Of a DNA stretch of 39,557 nt, positions 30,635-36,982 are shown one piece after another. Under the pieces are notes generated by a model. It was not told the DNA's origin, made no database searches, and saw nothing but the letters and a program-made list of their open reading frames with translations. Origin of the DNA: a virus; IMG/VR virus record IMGVR_UViG_3300019776_000415, positions 1 to 39,557 of that record; one strand, 5' to 3'. Made by a program: the position numbers and the translations under genes. Each line of letters opens with the position of its first letter. The first letter of the stretch is position 1.

Positions 30635-30795
30635 TACAGCGCCAGCGCCCCGGCCAGAATCAACGCCACCACGCCCAGCCCGTACAGGAACCACGTTCCA
30701 ATGCTCTCCGAACTGTGGCGGTCCTCTTCCAGTGATCCGGGTTCTGTCGGGATGAAATCAACGCCGAGGCCGGCTTCTTCAAGTTGGTATTGCAT
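30634..30795 (-). CDS. Small membrane protein
   Basis: 53 residues: MQYQLEEAGLGVDFIPTEPG then SLEEDRHSSESIGTWFLYGLGVVALILAGALAL. The last 20 residues form a transmembrane helix, the N-terminal part is acidic. It exactly fills the space between neighbouring genes and overlaps the next start by one base. Function unknown. Confidence 0.65.
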   Translation of the reverse strand: MQYQLEEAGLGVDFIPTEPGSLEEDRHSSESIGTWFLYGLGVVALILAGALAL

Positions 30796-30804
30796 GGTTG
30801 GCTC

Positions 30805-31071
30805 CTAGAAGGGCGGATCGTCAAAGTCGCGCGACGGGCGGCGCGGCTCTTCCCTCGGCTTCGCGGCGGGCCTCTCCGGCTGTCGCTGCTGCTTCGGCTT
30901 GAAGCTAAAGCTCATCCACTTGCGTCCGCTCTCTGCGGTCTTGAGCCATCCATCCATGTAGAACGCCTGCCCCTCGATCAGAGCCTCGCCGGAGTAGTCC
31001 GGGCCACGCTCGTTCTTCTTGTCCTCGTTCTTGAAGAGGCGTCCGGTGTTGTCTCGTGTCTCGTATGCCAT
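30805..31071 (-). CDS. SSB-like single-stranded DNA-binding protein (DUF736-type)
   Basis: 88 residues from ATG 31071: MAYETRDNTGRLFKNEDKKN then ERGPDYSGEALIEGQAFYMDGWLKTAESGRKWMSFSFKPK, a small beta-barrel pattern, then a Pro/Arg-rich linker and the C-terminus DFDDPPF. That acidic-hydrophobic tail mimics the protein-interaction tip of SSB (DFDDDIPF). It is likely a phage replication or recombination SSB substitute. Confidence 0.72.
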   Translation of the reverse strand: MAYETRDNTGRLFKNEDKKNERGPDYSGEALIEGQAFYMDGWLKTAESGRKWMSFSFKPKQQRQPERPAAKPREEPRRPSRDFDDPPF

Positions 31072-31298
31072 CACATTGCCTTCCATATGCGAGCGCGTCC
31101 GCCTGGGCCTTCTGCGCTCTGTTTGCCAGCCTCTTCAACGAGGCCGTTTCTCTCCATGGCGTCAATCCATCCTTGGATCGTGTCGTTTTTGGAGTGCTTG
31201 AGAATTCGCTTCAATTCGGGGACCGTCCGAGGCTGCTGCTTGATGAGTACGTAAGCCTCGAACACCCGGTCAAGCAATGGATGCGCGCTTTTGCTCAC
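31071..31298 (-). CDS. Winged-helix-like small protein
   Basis: 75 residues: MSKSAHPLLDRVFEAYVLIK then QQPRTVPELKRILKHSKNDTIQGWIDAMERNGLVEEAG, a helix-turn-helix with recognition helix near 38-50 and a probable wing ending ARIWKAM. Possible transcription or replication regulator. It overlaps the preceding Cys-rich gene by 29 bp. Confidence 0.7.
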   Translation of the reverse strand: MSKSAHPLLDRVFEAYVLIKQQPRTVPELKRILKHSKNDTIQGWIDAMERNGLVEEAGKQSAEGPGGRARIWKAM

Positions 31299-31470
31299 GC
31301 TTTTCCTCGCAGGCTTTGCAGCTAAACAGGTTCTTCAATGGGCCGCGCATCTTTCCGCCTTCGCGCATCTTTCGCTGCTGGCAGTAGAAGCAGGCCAGAT
31401 GGATGCTCATGCCTTCGCCGACAATTCGGAAGTGAACGTCGCCAGCGCGGCGGGAGTCGTCGCTGTTCAT
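31270..31470 (-). CDS. Small zinc-finger-like protein
   Basis: 66 residues from ATG 31470: MNSDDSRRAGDVHFRIVGEG then MSIHLACFYCQQRKMREGGKMRGPLKNLFSCKACEEKREQKR. Two CxxC pairs (CFYC and CKAC) separated by 21 residues make a zinc knuckle. Basic tail. The ATG overlaps the stop of the upstream gene (ATGA). Typical of small phage early genes. Confidence 0.72.
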   Translation of the reverse strand: MNSDDSRRAGDVHFRIVGEGMSIHLACFYCQQRKMREGGKMRGPLKNLFSCKACEEKREQKRASIA

Positions 31471-31664
31471 TGCGGGCACCACTCCTGCTTCGCTACTCGC
31501 ACCGTTTCCCAAATCGTGTTGACGGTCTTGATGGGTTCGTAGCTGTCGGCCTTGCCCTTGTCGCAAAGGCGCTCTACCGGCTCGCTACGGTCTTCCTTGA
31601 GGTACAGGGCGCATGAATCTCGTTTCGGGCACTTGAATCCGCCCATGCAGCTAACGCGGCTCAT
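31467..31664 (-). CDS. Small Cys-rich phage protein
   Basis: 65 residues: MSRVSCMGGFKCPKRDSCAL then YLKEDRSEPVERLCDKGKADSYEPIKTVNTIW, ending in WCPQ. Five Cys near the N- and C-termini (C6, C12, C18, C34, C63) suggest metal binding. It overlaps the upstream replication-type gene by 4 bp. Function unknown. Confidence 0.7.
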   Translation of the reverse strand: MSRVSCMGGFKCPKRDSCALYLKEDRSEPVERLCDKGKADSYEPIKTVNTIWETVRVAKQEWCPQ

Positions 31665-32281
31665 GCGGTCACCAGCCTTTGCGCCATCTGGAGCGGTGTC
31701 ATGCGCAAGCCACCAGACGATCCGCCGATCCGCATCACTTCCATGGCCTTGCTCTCGTCGCCGATCAGCACGGGCGCCTGGGTCTTGTGGCCGCTGACCC
31801 GGTTGGCAATCTCATGCTCGCCAGGCAGGTAAGCCGCGAAGCTGCCGAGTTGCTTGGAGTGGACGCGGTAGCTCTCGGTGAATCGACGCTGAAGGTGCGG
31901 CAGTTCCTTGGTGTCGAGGCGGCAGATGGCGCACCAGCCGCCGATGTCCTCGATTGCCGCGTGGATCGCGCCATCGTCAAAGGCCACCGAGCGGTAAGCC
32001 CCAACTCGTTGCATGGCTTCGTAGACCTTGCCCCATGCGGTGAGGCTGCGATCCGTCTGCGTGCCTTGAAGCACTCGCACGATGTCCGCAGGCTTCGGAG
32101 CGAACTGGCCGCGATCTGGGTCCATCGCATGCGCCGTGATGGCCCTGCGCACCTGTTCCATGTCGAACGGCTGGCAGGCCGACCACCAGACGCTCAGGGC
32201 GAAGGGGCTGCACGCCTGCCCGTAGAACGCGAGGGCATCGGTCATGAGTTGCGAGAACTCGGCCCTGTCTGAAGCTTTCAT
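31661..32281 (-). CDS. Replication-associated protein, DUF6475-like
   Basis: 206 residues from ATG 32281: MKASDRAEFSQLMTDALAFY then GQACSPFALSVWWSACQPFDMEQVRRAITAHAMDPDRGQFAPKPADIVRVLQG. The sequence FxPKPADI with the preceding helical region is typical of proteins that follow DUF1376/O-like replication genes in prophages, in the place of lambda P or a DnaC-type loader. No Walker motif is visible, so it is not an ATPase. The longer frame from 32515 overlaps its neighbour and is rejected. Confidence 0.72.
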   Translation of the reverse strand: MKASDRAEFSQLMTDALAFYGQACSPFALSVWWSACQPFDMEQVRRAITAHAMDPDRGQFAPKPADIVRVLQGTQTDRSLTAWGKVYEAMQRVGAYRSVAFDDGAIHAAIEDIGGWCAICRLDTKELPHLQRRFTESYRVHSKQLGSFAAYLPGEHEIANRVSGHKTQAPVLIGDESKAMEVMRIGGSSGGLRMTPLQMAQRLVTA

Positions 32282-33012
32282 CACGACTCCTGAGAACGCA
32301 GCCATTCGGCTGCAACGCGCTTGTTTTCGGCCTCGATAGCCAACTGCCGGTTGAGGGGGCGAACGACTGCGGACCTCGGCGGCGCCTCTGCCGCACGACG
32401 AACCCAGTTCCGCCACGCCCCGCGCCAGTCGCTCAAAGCGGTCTTGAACGTGTGATCCCGGAACTTCGCCGTCTCTCGGTCGATGTCCACGGAGGGCGAT
32501 TCCCTCAAGGCCCATTCCCTCATCTCGTCGTCAACGAAGAACGACTCCGGGCACTTGCGGCTGGGGCGAGGCTTTGCCGCGCCTACAGAAGCGTTAGCTT
32601 CTGGTTCTTGGTTCTTGGTTCTTGGTTCTTGGTTGGCATTAGGGGGTGAGTCGGGGGGCGATAGGGGGGCTATGGGGGGGCTATCGCTACCCTTTGCCCA
32701 CCTCTTGCTTGCCCCACGCCGACCCCCATCAGCCATGGCCTTGAACTTCGCCAGCTCTTCGTCAGCCCGCTTGTTGTGGTGGCCGTCCTCTTCAGCTTGA
32801 AAGAAGTCGGCCAGCACCGAGCGCACCTCTTGTAGCTGGTCACGCATGCCGATCAGCTTTGCGCAGCGCTCAGGATCAGACGGAAGCGGCTGCTCGCTCG
32901 TGTAGTACAGATCGAGCAATCGCCGATAGGCAAGGTCTTCCATCAACGACAAATGCCGCGTATGGAGCGTGTAATCGCCGATATGAAAGGGATAAAACTT
33001 CACCGCACCCAC
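32281..33012 (-). CDS. Replication protein, DUF1376 (YdaU-like) domain
   Basis: 243 residues. N-terminus MGAVKFYPFHIGDYTLHTRHLSLMEDLAYRRLLDLYYTSEQPLPSDPERCAKLIGM is the DUF1376 winged-helix region found in phage O-type replication initiators. A low-complexity linker at about 98-143 (PPIAPLSPPDSPPNANQEPRTKNQEPRTKNQEPEAN) joins it to a C-terminal domain rich in Arg/Trp (SDWRGAWRNWVRRAAEA). It probably binds the origin, which in lambdoid phages lies within the gene. The linker DNA is a set of slippage-prone repeats. Start GTG 33012. Confidence 0.82.
   Translation of the reverse strand: MGAVKFYPFHIGDYTLHTRHLSLMEDLAYRRLLDLYYTSEQPLPSDPERCAKLIGMRDQLQEVRSVLADFFQAEEDGHHNKRADEELAKFKAMADGGRRGASKRWAKGSDSPPIAPLSPPDSPPNANQEPRTKNQEPEANASVGAAKPRPSRKCPESFFVDDEMREWALRESPSVDIDRETAKFRDHTFKTALSDWRGAWRNWVRRAAEAPPRSAVVRPLNRQLAIEAENKRVAAEWLRSQES
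32601..32635. repeat. Heptanucleotide tandem repeat in the replication gene
   Basis: Three perfect TTGGTTC units (32608-32628) flanked by one near copy each side (CTGGTTC, TTGGTTG), five 7-bp units in all. Runs of 5, 6, 6 and 7 G follow within 45 bp. As 7 is not a multiple of 3, gain or loss of a unit would shift the frame of the C-terminal half. Confidence 0.85.
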
Positions 33013-33269
33013 TCCGCCATGACTTGCTGAAGCGGGAAAACCTTAGTGGGTTTCGTAGAGCGCGTGTGCGCCGCTACCGTCTTCCGATTCGGATACTTCC
33101 GCCCGTTCGTGCCAGGGTGCGGCCGACGAATGCCTAGGCATTGAGCGCGGCGCTTGATCGCTGCAACCGTGCGGTTGAGGTCGCGAGCCATCTGCCACAG
33201 CGGAGCCGTGGCGTATCTATTCGCTATGTATTCATCGTCGGCCGATGACCAGCGACGGCACTCGCGCAT
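33000..33269 (-). CDS. Small Myb/SANT-like HTH protein
   Basis: 89 residues: MRECRRWSSADDEYIANRYA then TAPLWQMARDLNRTVAAIKRRAQCLGIRRPHPGTNGRKYPNRK. The W-S-x-x-D-x-Y-I...L-x-R-T-x-x-A-I-x-x-R-A-x-x-L-G pattern is the small helix-turn-helix fold found in prophage DNA-binding proteins. Basic C-terminus. It lies between Cro-like and DUF1376 genes in the leftward operon. Confidence 0.78.
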   Translation of the reverse strand: MRECRRWSSADDEYIANRYATAPLWQMARDLNRTVAAIKRRAQCLGIRRPHPGTNGRKYPNRKTVAAHTRSTKPTKVFPLQQVMAEWVR

Positions 33270-33270
33270 C

Positions 33271-33414
33271 TCACAGCCCCCCGCTTCTGGGTGTGTTCTG
33301 CACTAGGGGGGTGGCCTTGCCCTTTGAGGCGCCAGCGCCTTTACTAGGAGACATGGCCCACACCGCAACCCAAAAGGCAGCAGCGATGCCGAAGAAGATG
33401 GCTTCAACTTCCAT
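33271..33414 (-). CDS. Small membrane protein
   Basis: 47 residues: MEVEAIFFGIAAAFWVAVWA then MSPSKGAGASKGKATPLVQNTPRSGGL. Residues 5-21 are a single transmembrane helix and the rest is a flexible basic tail. It sits in the 150-bp gap between the Cro-like gene and the Myb-like gene, with one base between its TGA and the next ATG. Weak Shine-Dalgarno (GGGAAG). Function unknown. Confidence 0.6.
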   Translation of the reverse strand: MEVEAIFFGIAAAFWVAVWAMSPSKGAGASKGKATPLVQNTPRSGGL

Positions 33415-33417
33415 CGG

Positions 33418-33615
33418 CTACTTCCCGAAGACCTCGGGGCAAAGCTCTGCAACGGAAACGCCGGTTGCTGTCTCGACCCGGCGAGCCCACTTGGGTGGCA
33501 CGTAGCCGCGACGGACCCAGTACGAGACCACTTGCTTAGACACGCCAAGCAGTTCCGCTAGGCGGGTCTGTGATCCAACCCTGTCCGCCGCTTGTTTGAT
33601 TCCGCTGTCTTTCAT
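33418..33615 (-). CDS. Cro-like HTH repressor, first gene of the leftward operon
   Basis: 65 residues: MKDSGIKQAADRVGSQTRLA then ELLGVSKQVVSYWVRRGYVPPKWARRVETATGVSVAELCPEVFGK, a YdaS/Cro-type helix-turn-helix (RLAELLGVSKQVVSYW) as first gene of the leftward lytic transcript, as Cro in lambda. It should act on the TTTGAC-N6-GTCAAA operators and limit CI expression. The promoter start point lies only about two bases from the ATG and no Shine-Dalgarno is present, so the message is nearly leaderless. Confidence 0.82.
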   Translation of the reverse strand: MKDSGIKQAADRVGSQTRLAELLGVSKQVVSYWVRRGYVPPKWARRVETATGVSVAELCPEVFGK

Positions 33616-33623
33616 GAGAGCCG

Positions 33624-33654
33624 AGTATGACCACGTTTGACGTTGCTGTCAAAC
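33624..33654 (-). promoter_or_regulatory. Leftward lytic promoter with operator
   Basis: Minus strand: -35 TTGACA (33647-33652), 17-bp spacer, -10 CATACT (33624-33629). The perfect inverted repeat GTTTGAC-N6-GTCAAAC (33635-33654) overlaps the -35 and spacer. It lies between the divergent Cro-like and CI-like genes. Confidence 0.8.
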
Positions 33655-33695
33655 CTTATTTGTTACGGCCATCAGGCGGGGCGTACCTTGAGCGG

Positions 33696-34088
33696 ATGGG
33701 CTCAGTTGATCGAGTAAGGCAGGGCTTCGGCCTGCGCCTCAAGGCCGCCAGAGAAGCCAAAGGGCTGACTCAGCAGCAAGTCGCCGACAAGTTCGATGTC
33801 AAGAAGGCGACCGTCTCAGCGTGGGAGACGGGTGTAGGTGTGCCCGATGCGCTGCGGCTGCGGCAGCTTGCCAAGATGTATGGGGTGAGTGCCGATGCCC
33901 TGCTATGGGAGAACGCGCTATCTCACGAGGCCATGCAGATGGCGGCCCAGTTCGATGCCCTGAACGAGAAACAGCGCAAGACTCTCACCGCGGTTTGGCT
34001 GGCCTTCGTGGAGGACGCCATCAGCGATGGCGAGGTTCAGAAGTACATCAAGCCGCCAACGCCGGCCAAGAGTGATGAGAAGTTTTAG
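33696..34088 (+). CDS. CI-like repressor (HTH_3, no peptidase domain)
   Basis: 130 residues from ATG 33696: MGSVDRVRQGFGLRLKAARE then AKGLTQQQVADKFDVKKATVSAWETGVGVPDALRLRQLAKMYGVSADALL. The helix-turn-helix is at about 24-45. The C-terminus (ALSHEAMQMAAQFDALNEKQRKTLTAVWLAFVEDA) lacks the LexA/CI Ser-Lys peptidase, so RecA-stimulated self-cleavage is unlikely. A start at 33627 is in frame but lies within the operator and is rejected. It probably maintains lysogeny through the two matching operators. Confidence 0.8.
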   Translation: MGSVDRVRQGFGLRLKAAREAKGLTQQQVADKFDVKKATVSAWETGVGVPDALRLRQLAKMYGVSADALLWENALSHEAMQMAAQFDALNEKQRKTLTAVWLAFVEDAISDGEVQKYIKPPTPAKSDEKF

Positions 34089-34287
34089 CCTAGTCCTTCT
34101 CTTGGCAGCGTGTGCCGCCGATCCGGCCCCGCAGTGGGTCAAGGTCGGCGCCACGGGGAACGACCTGGCGATAGACCGTGGGCAATGCCAAGCGCAAGCC
34201 TTCGCCGTTCCTGGCGCTACCGCCATGCAGATTGGCCTAGTCTTCAACTCCTGCATGCGCGGCAAGGGCTGGACCCTAATCCACTAA
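34075..34287 (+). CDS. Small outer-membrane-type lipoprotein
   Basis: 70 residues from ATG 34075: MRSFSLVLLLAACAADPAPQ then WVKVGATGNDLAIDRGQCQAQAFAVPGATAMQIGLVFNSCMRGKGWTLIH. Lipobox LLAAC with Cys13, and the following Ala-Asp in the mature part; two later Cys may pair. It overlaps the repressor stop by 14 bp, so it is expressed with CI from the prophage and could be a conversion or superinfection-exclusion factor. Confidence 0.75.
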   Translation: MRSFSLVLLLAACAADPAPQWVKVGATGNDLAIDRGQCQAQAFAVPGATAMQIGLVFNSCMRGKGWTLIH

Positions 34288-34304
34288 AGCTCCGCACCCA
34301 GCAG

Positions 34305-34329
34305 AAGCCCGCCTAGCGCGGGCTTTTTT
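34305..34329 (+). terminator. Intrinsic terminator after the repressor operon
   Basis: AAGCCCGC, five-base loop, GCGGGCTT followed by TTTT (34324-34329 is a T6 run). Its position ends the repressor-lipoprotein transcript before the rightward early promoter. Confidence 0.9.
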
Positions 34330-34379
34330 GCGTCCGCTCGGTACTACGTAGTGGCTTACGCAATCGGAAAGCAAATTTC

Positions 34380-34410
34380 CTTTGACATGGAGGTCAAAGC
34401 TAGTCATACT
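34380..34410 (+). promoter_or_regulatory. Rightward early promoter with operator
   Basis: -35 TTGACA (34382-34387), 17-bp spacer, -10 CATACT (34405-34410), with inverted repeat CTTTGAC-N6-GTCAAAG (34380-34399). The hexamers and spacing are identical to the leftward lytic promoter and the operator core is shared, so one repressor should control both. It drives the recombination genes, the cassette array, xis and int. Confidence 0.85.
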
Positions 34411-34420
34411 CCCAATCAAT

Positions 34421-34439
34421 CGCCGCACATCAAGCGGCG
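34421..34439 (+). promoter_or_regulatory. Leader hairpin, boxB-like
   Basis: CGCCGC, 7-base loop ACATCAA, GCGGCG, close to the 5' end of the early transcript and 12 bases before the first start codon. A nut/boxB-type antitermination element is possible by position only; no N-like gene has been recognised. Confidence 0.4.
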
Positions 34440-34451
34440 CGGGAGAACCAG

Positions 34452-34658
34452 ATGCAAGCCTTCATGTTTCCCAGCGTAGCCCGCGCCCTGCTGGCCCGCT
34501 CGCAAGCCTTCACCGCCGCCAAGCGCCAGGAGAAGGCAGAAGCAGCCCGCAAGGTGGCCGAGTTCAACGCCGCACTGGCGCAGCTTCAGCGGCTCGGGTG
34601 GGGCGAGGAAGCGGCAAAGGAGCTGGCGACCATCAAGGCTTATGGGGTGCAGCAATGA
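34452..34658 (+). CDS. Small helical early protein
   Basis: 68 residues: MQAFMFPSVARALLARSQAF then TAAKRQEKAEAARKVAEFNAALAQLQRLGWGEEAAKELATIKAYGVQQ. Basic-amphipathic helices; Shine-Dalgarno GGGAGA. First gene of the rightward operon, where lambda has N, but I see no Arg-rich N-type motif. Role unknown. Confidence 0.7.
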   Translation: MQAFMFPSVARALLARSQAFTAAKRQEKAEAARKVAEFNAALAQLQRLGWGEEAAKELATIKAYGVQQ

Positions 34659-34849
34659 GCGTGCGCGAAGGCTTTCGGAGTCACAGCGACGGGCTTTTCT
34701 ACAACCCGCTGGTTTCGTTCTACCGCCATGACGAATTGTTCTGCCGCGCTGGTTTGTACCGCGTCGTGACCGGCATGGGCGAGTGGGGATTCAGTCACTT
34801 CAATGCCGTGGTGGACGACTTCGGCAATCTCGTGAAGGTGTCGCAATGA
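34655..34849 (+). CDS. Hypothetical early protein
   Basis: 64 residues: MSVREGFRSHSDGLFYNPLV then SFYRHDELFCRAGLYRVVTGMGEWGFSHFNAVVDDFGNLVKVSQ. Aromatic-rich and beta-like. ATG overlaps the stop before (ATGA), and its own TGA overlaps the next ATG. Function not recognised. Confidence 0.7.
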   Translation: MSVREGFRSHSDGLFYNPLVSFYRHDELFCRAGLYRVVTGMGEWGFSHFNAVVDDFGNLVKVSQ

Positions 34850-35010
34850 TCGACTTCGACCTGATGCGCGAGGACGTTCTGCGCTCTGCCCGCAATGCGC
34901 TGTACGACAACCTGCGCCACTCCCACGAATCGCTGCGTGAACTGCTGTGGAAGCGGCACCCGGAAGTGCCCGATGCGCTGATTGATGAGGTTGTGGAGGA
35001 AGTGCTGTGA
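34846..35010 (+). CDS. Small acidic early protein
   Basis: 54 residues: MIDFDLMREDVLRSARNALY then DNLRHSHESLRELLWKRHPEVPDALIDEVVEEVL. Helical, with a repeated MIDF start shared with the next gene, which may hint at duplication. Overlaps on both sides (ATGA and GTGA). Unknown function. Confidence 0.68.
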   Translation: MIDFDLMREDVLRSARNALYDNLRHSHESLRELLWKRHPEVPDALIDEVVEEVL

Positions 35011-35273
35011 TCGACTTCACCCCCGCCCTATCCCGCGCCTATGAGCGCACGCTTGAGGCAGAGCGTGGGCCGACTCAAGACCAGATCGACTACCAATCGG
35101 TACAAGTCCTGCGCAGCCTCGACGGTGGCGACATCAGCGAAGCACTGTGGGAGTGCACCGACTGGATCAAGCTGTGCGTGCAGAAGAACCAGCAGGCCGA
35201 CCTTGGTGCGCTGGTGTACCACGCGATCAAGGCGTATGCAGAGCGTATCGCTTTGAGGGAGTTGGAAGCATGA
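35007..35273 (+). CDS. Hypothetical early protein
   Basis: 88 residues from GTG 35007: MIDFTPALSRAYERTLEAER then GPTQDQIDYQSVQVLRSLDGGDISEALWECTDWIKLCVQKNQQADLGALVYHAIKAYAE. Predicted all-helical. Overlap with the preceding stop supports the GTG start. No family recognised. Confidence 0.7.
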   Translation: MIDFTPALSRAYERTLEAERGPTQDQIDYQSVQVLRSLDGGDISEALWECTDWIKLCVQKNQQADLGALVYHAIKAYAERIALRELEA

Positions 35274-35560
35274 GCAAGCAACCTGAAGCGCTGCGGCTGG
35301 CGGATGTGGTGGTCACTGATTGGGCGACCGGCATACCTGCGTGGGCTCATGACACATCGAGAGAACTCCGCCGACTGCACTCCATCAATGCCGAGCTTTT
35401 GGAGGCGCTGCAATCAAAACGAACCGAGTTGCTTTGCAGGGATTGGCGTGCACTTTCTGCCAATGGGCGCACAAGCGAGATGCGAGCCCTTGCGATTGAT
35501 TCGCTCAACCTCTTTGAAGACCTGCACGCCGCCATCCGCCGCGCAACGGAGGAAGCATGA
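35270..35560 (+). CDS. Hypothetical early protein
   Basis: 96 residues from ATG 35270: MSKQPEALRLADVVVTDWAT then GIPAWAHDTSRELRRLHSINAELLEALQSKRTELLCRDWR. The segment TSRELRRLHSINAELLEAL is a helix widely seen in small lambdoid early proteins. Overlaps both neighbours by 4 bp. Function unknown. Confidence 0.7.
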   Translation: MSKQPEALRLADVVVTDWATGIPAWAHDTSRELRRLHSINAELLEALQSKRTELLCRDWRALSANGRTSEMRALAIDSLNLFEDLHAAIRRATEEA

Positions 35561-35661
35561 ACCCGCAAACAGTCGCAGATGTACTCGCAGCAGTCACGCT
35601 CGGAGTGCTGGCGTGTGTGGCACTGCTGCATTGGGTTGTTAGCTGCAACGTGGTGGCGTGA
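35557..35661 (+). CDS. Very small membrane protein
   Basis: 34 residues: MNPQTVADVLAAVTLGVLAC then VALLHWVVSCNVVA. Residues 8-30 are one hydrophobic helix. The start overlaps the previous stop as ATGA and its stop overlaps the next ATG, so it is an integral link of the overlapping gene chain despite its size. Confidence 0.6.
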   Translation: MNPQTVADVLAAVTLGVLACVALLHWVVSCNVVA

Positions 35662-35777
35662 TGGGTGTTTTGTGGTGGCGGGGGCAACCCTCCGAGATTG
35701 GCGGATCACTGAGGCTTGGAAGTCCGTCGCGCGGCCAAGACGCCACCACAAAGCATCTACACGAGAGGAACAGATGA
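35661..35777 (+). CDS. Very small basic protein
   Basis: 38 residues: MGVLWWRGQPSEIGGSLRLG then SPSRGQDATTKHLHERNR. The ATG overlaps the preceding TGA by one base, and the TGA overlaps the next ATG, continuing the chain. No recognised function. Confidence 0.45.
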   Translation: MGVLWWRGQPSEIGGSLRLGSPSRGQDATTKHLHERNR

Positions 35778-36004
35778 ACCTCAAAGGAGTTCTCAGTGAC
35801 GACGACATCGAAGCTCTCCGCGCCCGCAACGCTTCCCGCCTGGAAGATGCGATTCAAGCGCTCGGCAGTCGCTGGCTTCTGCACCCGAGCCGTGGAGTTC
35901 GGCCAGGTGTACCGGCTGTATCGCAAGGCCGCGCACAGCACCATGCAAAGCCTGCGGATCGCCGCAAGGCAATGGCGGTAGTTCGATACGGGGTGGCACG
36001 ATGA
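35774..36004 (+). CDS. Small early protein, possibly frameshifted at its C-terminus
   Basis: 76 residues: MNLKGVLSDDDIEALRARNA then SRLEDAIQALGSRWLLHPSRGVRPGVPAVSQGRAQHH. The first 50 residues look like a conserved small phage protein that ends near LHPSR; the rest is low complexity and basic. In the next frame the same DNA reads FGQVYRLYRKAAHSTMQSL, so a frameshift or overlapping reading is possible. Shine-Dalgarno GAGAGGAA; it overlaps the ERF gene by 4 bp. Confidence 0.6.
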   Translation: MNLKGVLSDDDIEALRARNASRLEDAIQALGSRWLLHPSRGVRPGVPAVSQGRAQHHAKPADRRKAMAVVRYGVAR

Positions 36005-36738
36005 AGACCAGCGACAGCCAATCAAACCTTGTTCCGGCCCTGTTTGCTGCAAAGGGTGAGTTTCCGCGCATTGCCAAGAACAAGGAAGGCCAATCAGGAA
36101 ACCGGAAGTTCCGCTATGCGCCGCTCGATGAAATCATGGATCACGTTGATCCGGTGCTTCGCAAAAACGGCCTGATGCTGACGCAAGGCACCGAAGGTCA
36201 CGAACTCATCACTCGCCTAGAGCACATCAGCACGGAGTGGCGCGAAGTCCGCATGCCGATCAACGCCGAGCACGCCAACATGCAGAGCTACGGCATTGAG
36301 GTCACGTATCGCCGCCGCTACTCGGTGCAGTTGATCCTTGGGATCGTGACCGAGGAAGACATCGACATTAGGGCCAAAGAGCGCCGGAAGGGCAAGGACT
36401 TCACAGAGGAACGCAACGAGAACGGCACCAAGCGCGCGTTTGACTCGGCGCACAAGCCGACCGATGGAGCTGGTCAAGGGATCAGTGAAGAGCGGCTCTC
36501 AGAGCTGGACGAACTCGCTCTTCACATGATCGACTGTCACAAAAACGGCAAGGACATGGAAGCTATCCGCCTGTGGTACGGAAACGGCACGTTTGCAAGC
36601 GACAACGACCCAGAGCGCGACGGGCAAGAAGAACGCAAATACGTGTGGAAGCAACTGGCGAAGGAGTCAAAGCTGCGCAGCATCATCAATGCCAATAACC
36701 CGCGCCATGCAAAGCAAGAACAAGCCGCAACCCACTGA
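36001..36738 (+). CDS. ERF-family single-strand annealing protein
   Basis: 245 residues: NLVPALFAAKGEFPRIAKNK, then GNRKFRYAPLDEIMDHVDPVLRKNGLMLTQ and MQSYGIEVTYRRRYSVQLILGIVTEEDID, the conserved core of P22 Erf-like recombinases. These form rings on single-stranded DNA and anneal complementary strands for homologous recombination and genome circularisation. The C-terminal part is charged and divergent. Co-transcribed with Ref-like and NinB genes, a recombination module. Confidence 0.92.
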   Translation: MKTSDSQSNLVPALFAAKGEFPRIAKNKEGQSGNRKFRYAPLDEIMDHVDPVLRKNGLMLTQGTEGHELITRLEHISTEWREVRMPINAEHANMQSYGIEVTYRRRYSVQLILGIVTEEDIDIRAKERRKGKDFTEERNENGTKRAFDSAHKPTDGAGQGISEERLSELDELALHMIDCHKNGKDMEAIRLWYGNGTFASDNDPERDGQEERKYVWKQLAKESKLRSIINANNPRHAKQEQAATH

Positions 36739-36982
36739 AGCCGAGCGCCAGCACATTGAGCGCATCAAGGAGATGGCGTGCATCGTGTGCTGGGCTCCGG
36801 GGCCGAGCGAGTGCCACGAGATAGAGCAGGGACTGTGGTTCACCAGCATTCCCCTCTGCTCGGACTGCCATCGCGGCAATTTCAACGGCATTCACGGCCA
36901 GCAGAGGATGTGGAAGGTCAAGAAGCTAACCGAGTTGGTTGCGCTGAACGCGACGATTCGGAATCTGATGGAGGCAGCATGA
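36707..36982 (+). CDS. HNH-type recombination nuclease, Ref-like
   Basis: 91 residues from ATG 36707: MQSKNKPQPTEAERQHIERI then KEMACIVCWAPGPSECHEIEQGLWFTSIPLCSDCHRGNFNGIHGQQRMW. It has CxxC, CHEIEQG, PLCSDCHRG and NGIHG, the zinc-HNH arrangement of the Ref/DUF-type RecA-dependent nucleases of phages. It overlaps the ERF gene by 32 bp and precedes the small gene at 36979. Confidence 0.82.
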   Translation: MQSKNKPQPTEAERQHIERIKEMACIVCWAPGPSECHEIEQGLWFTSIPLCSDCHRGNFNGIHGQQRMWKVKKLTELVALNATIRNLMEAA

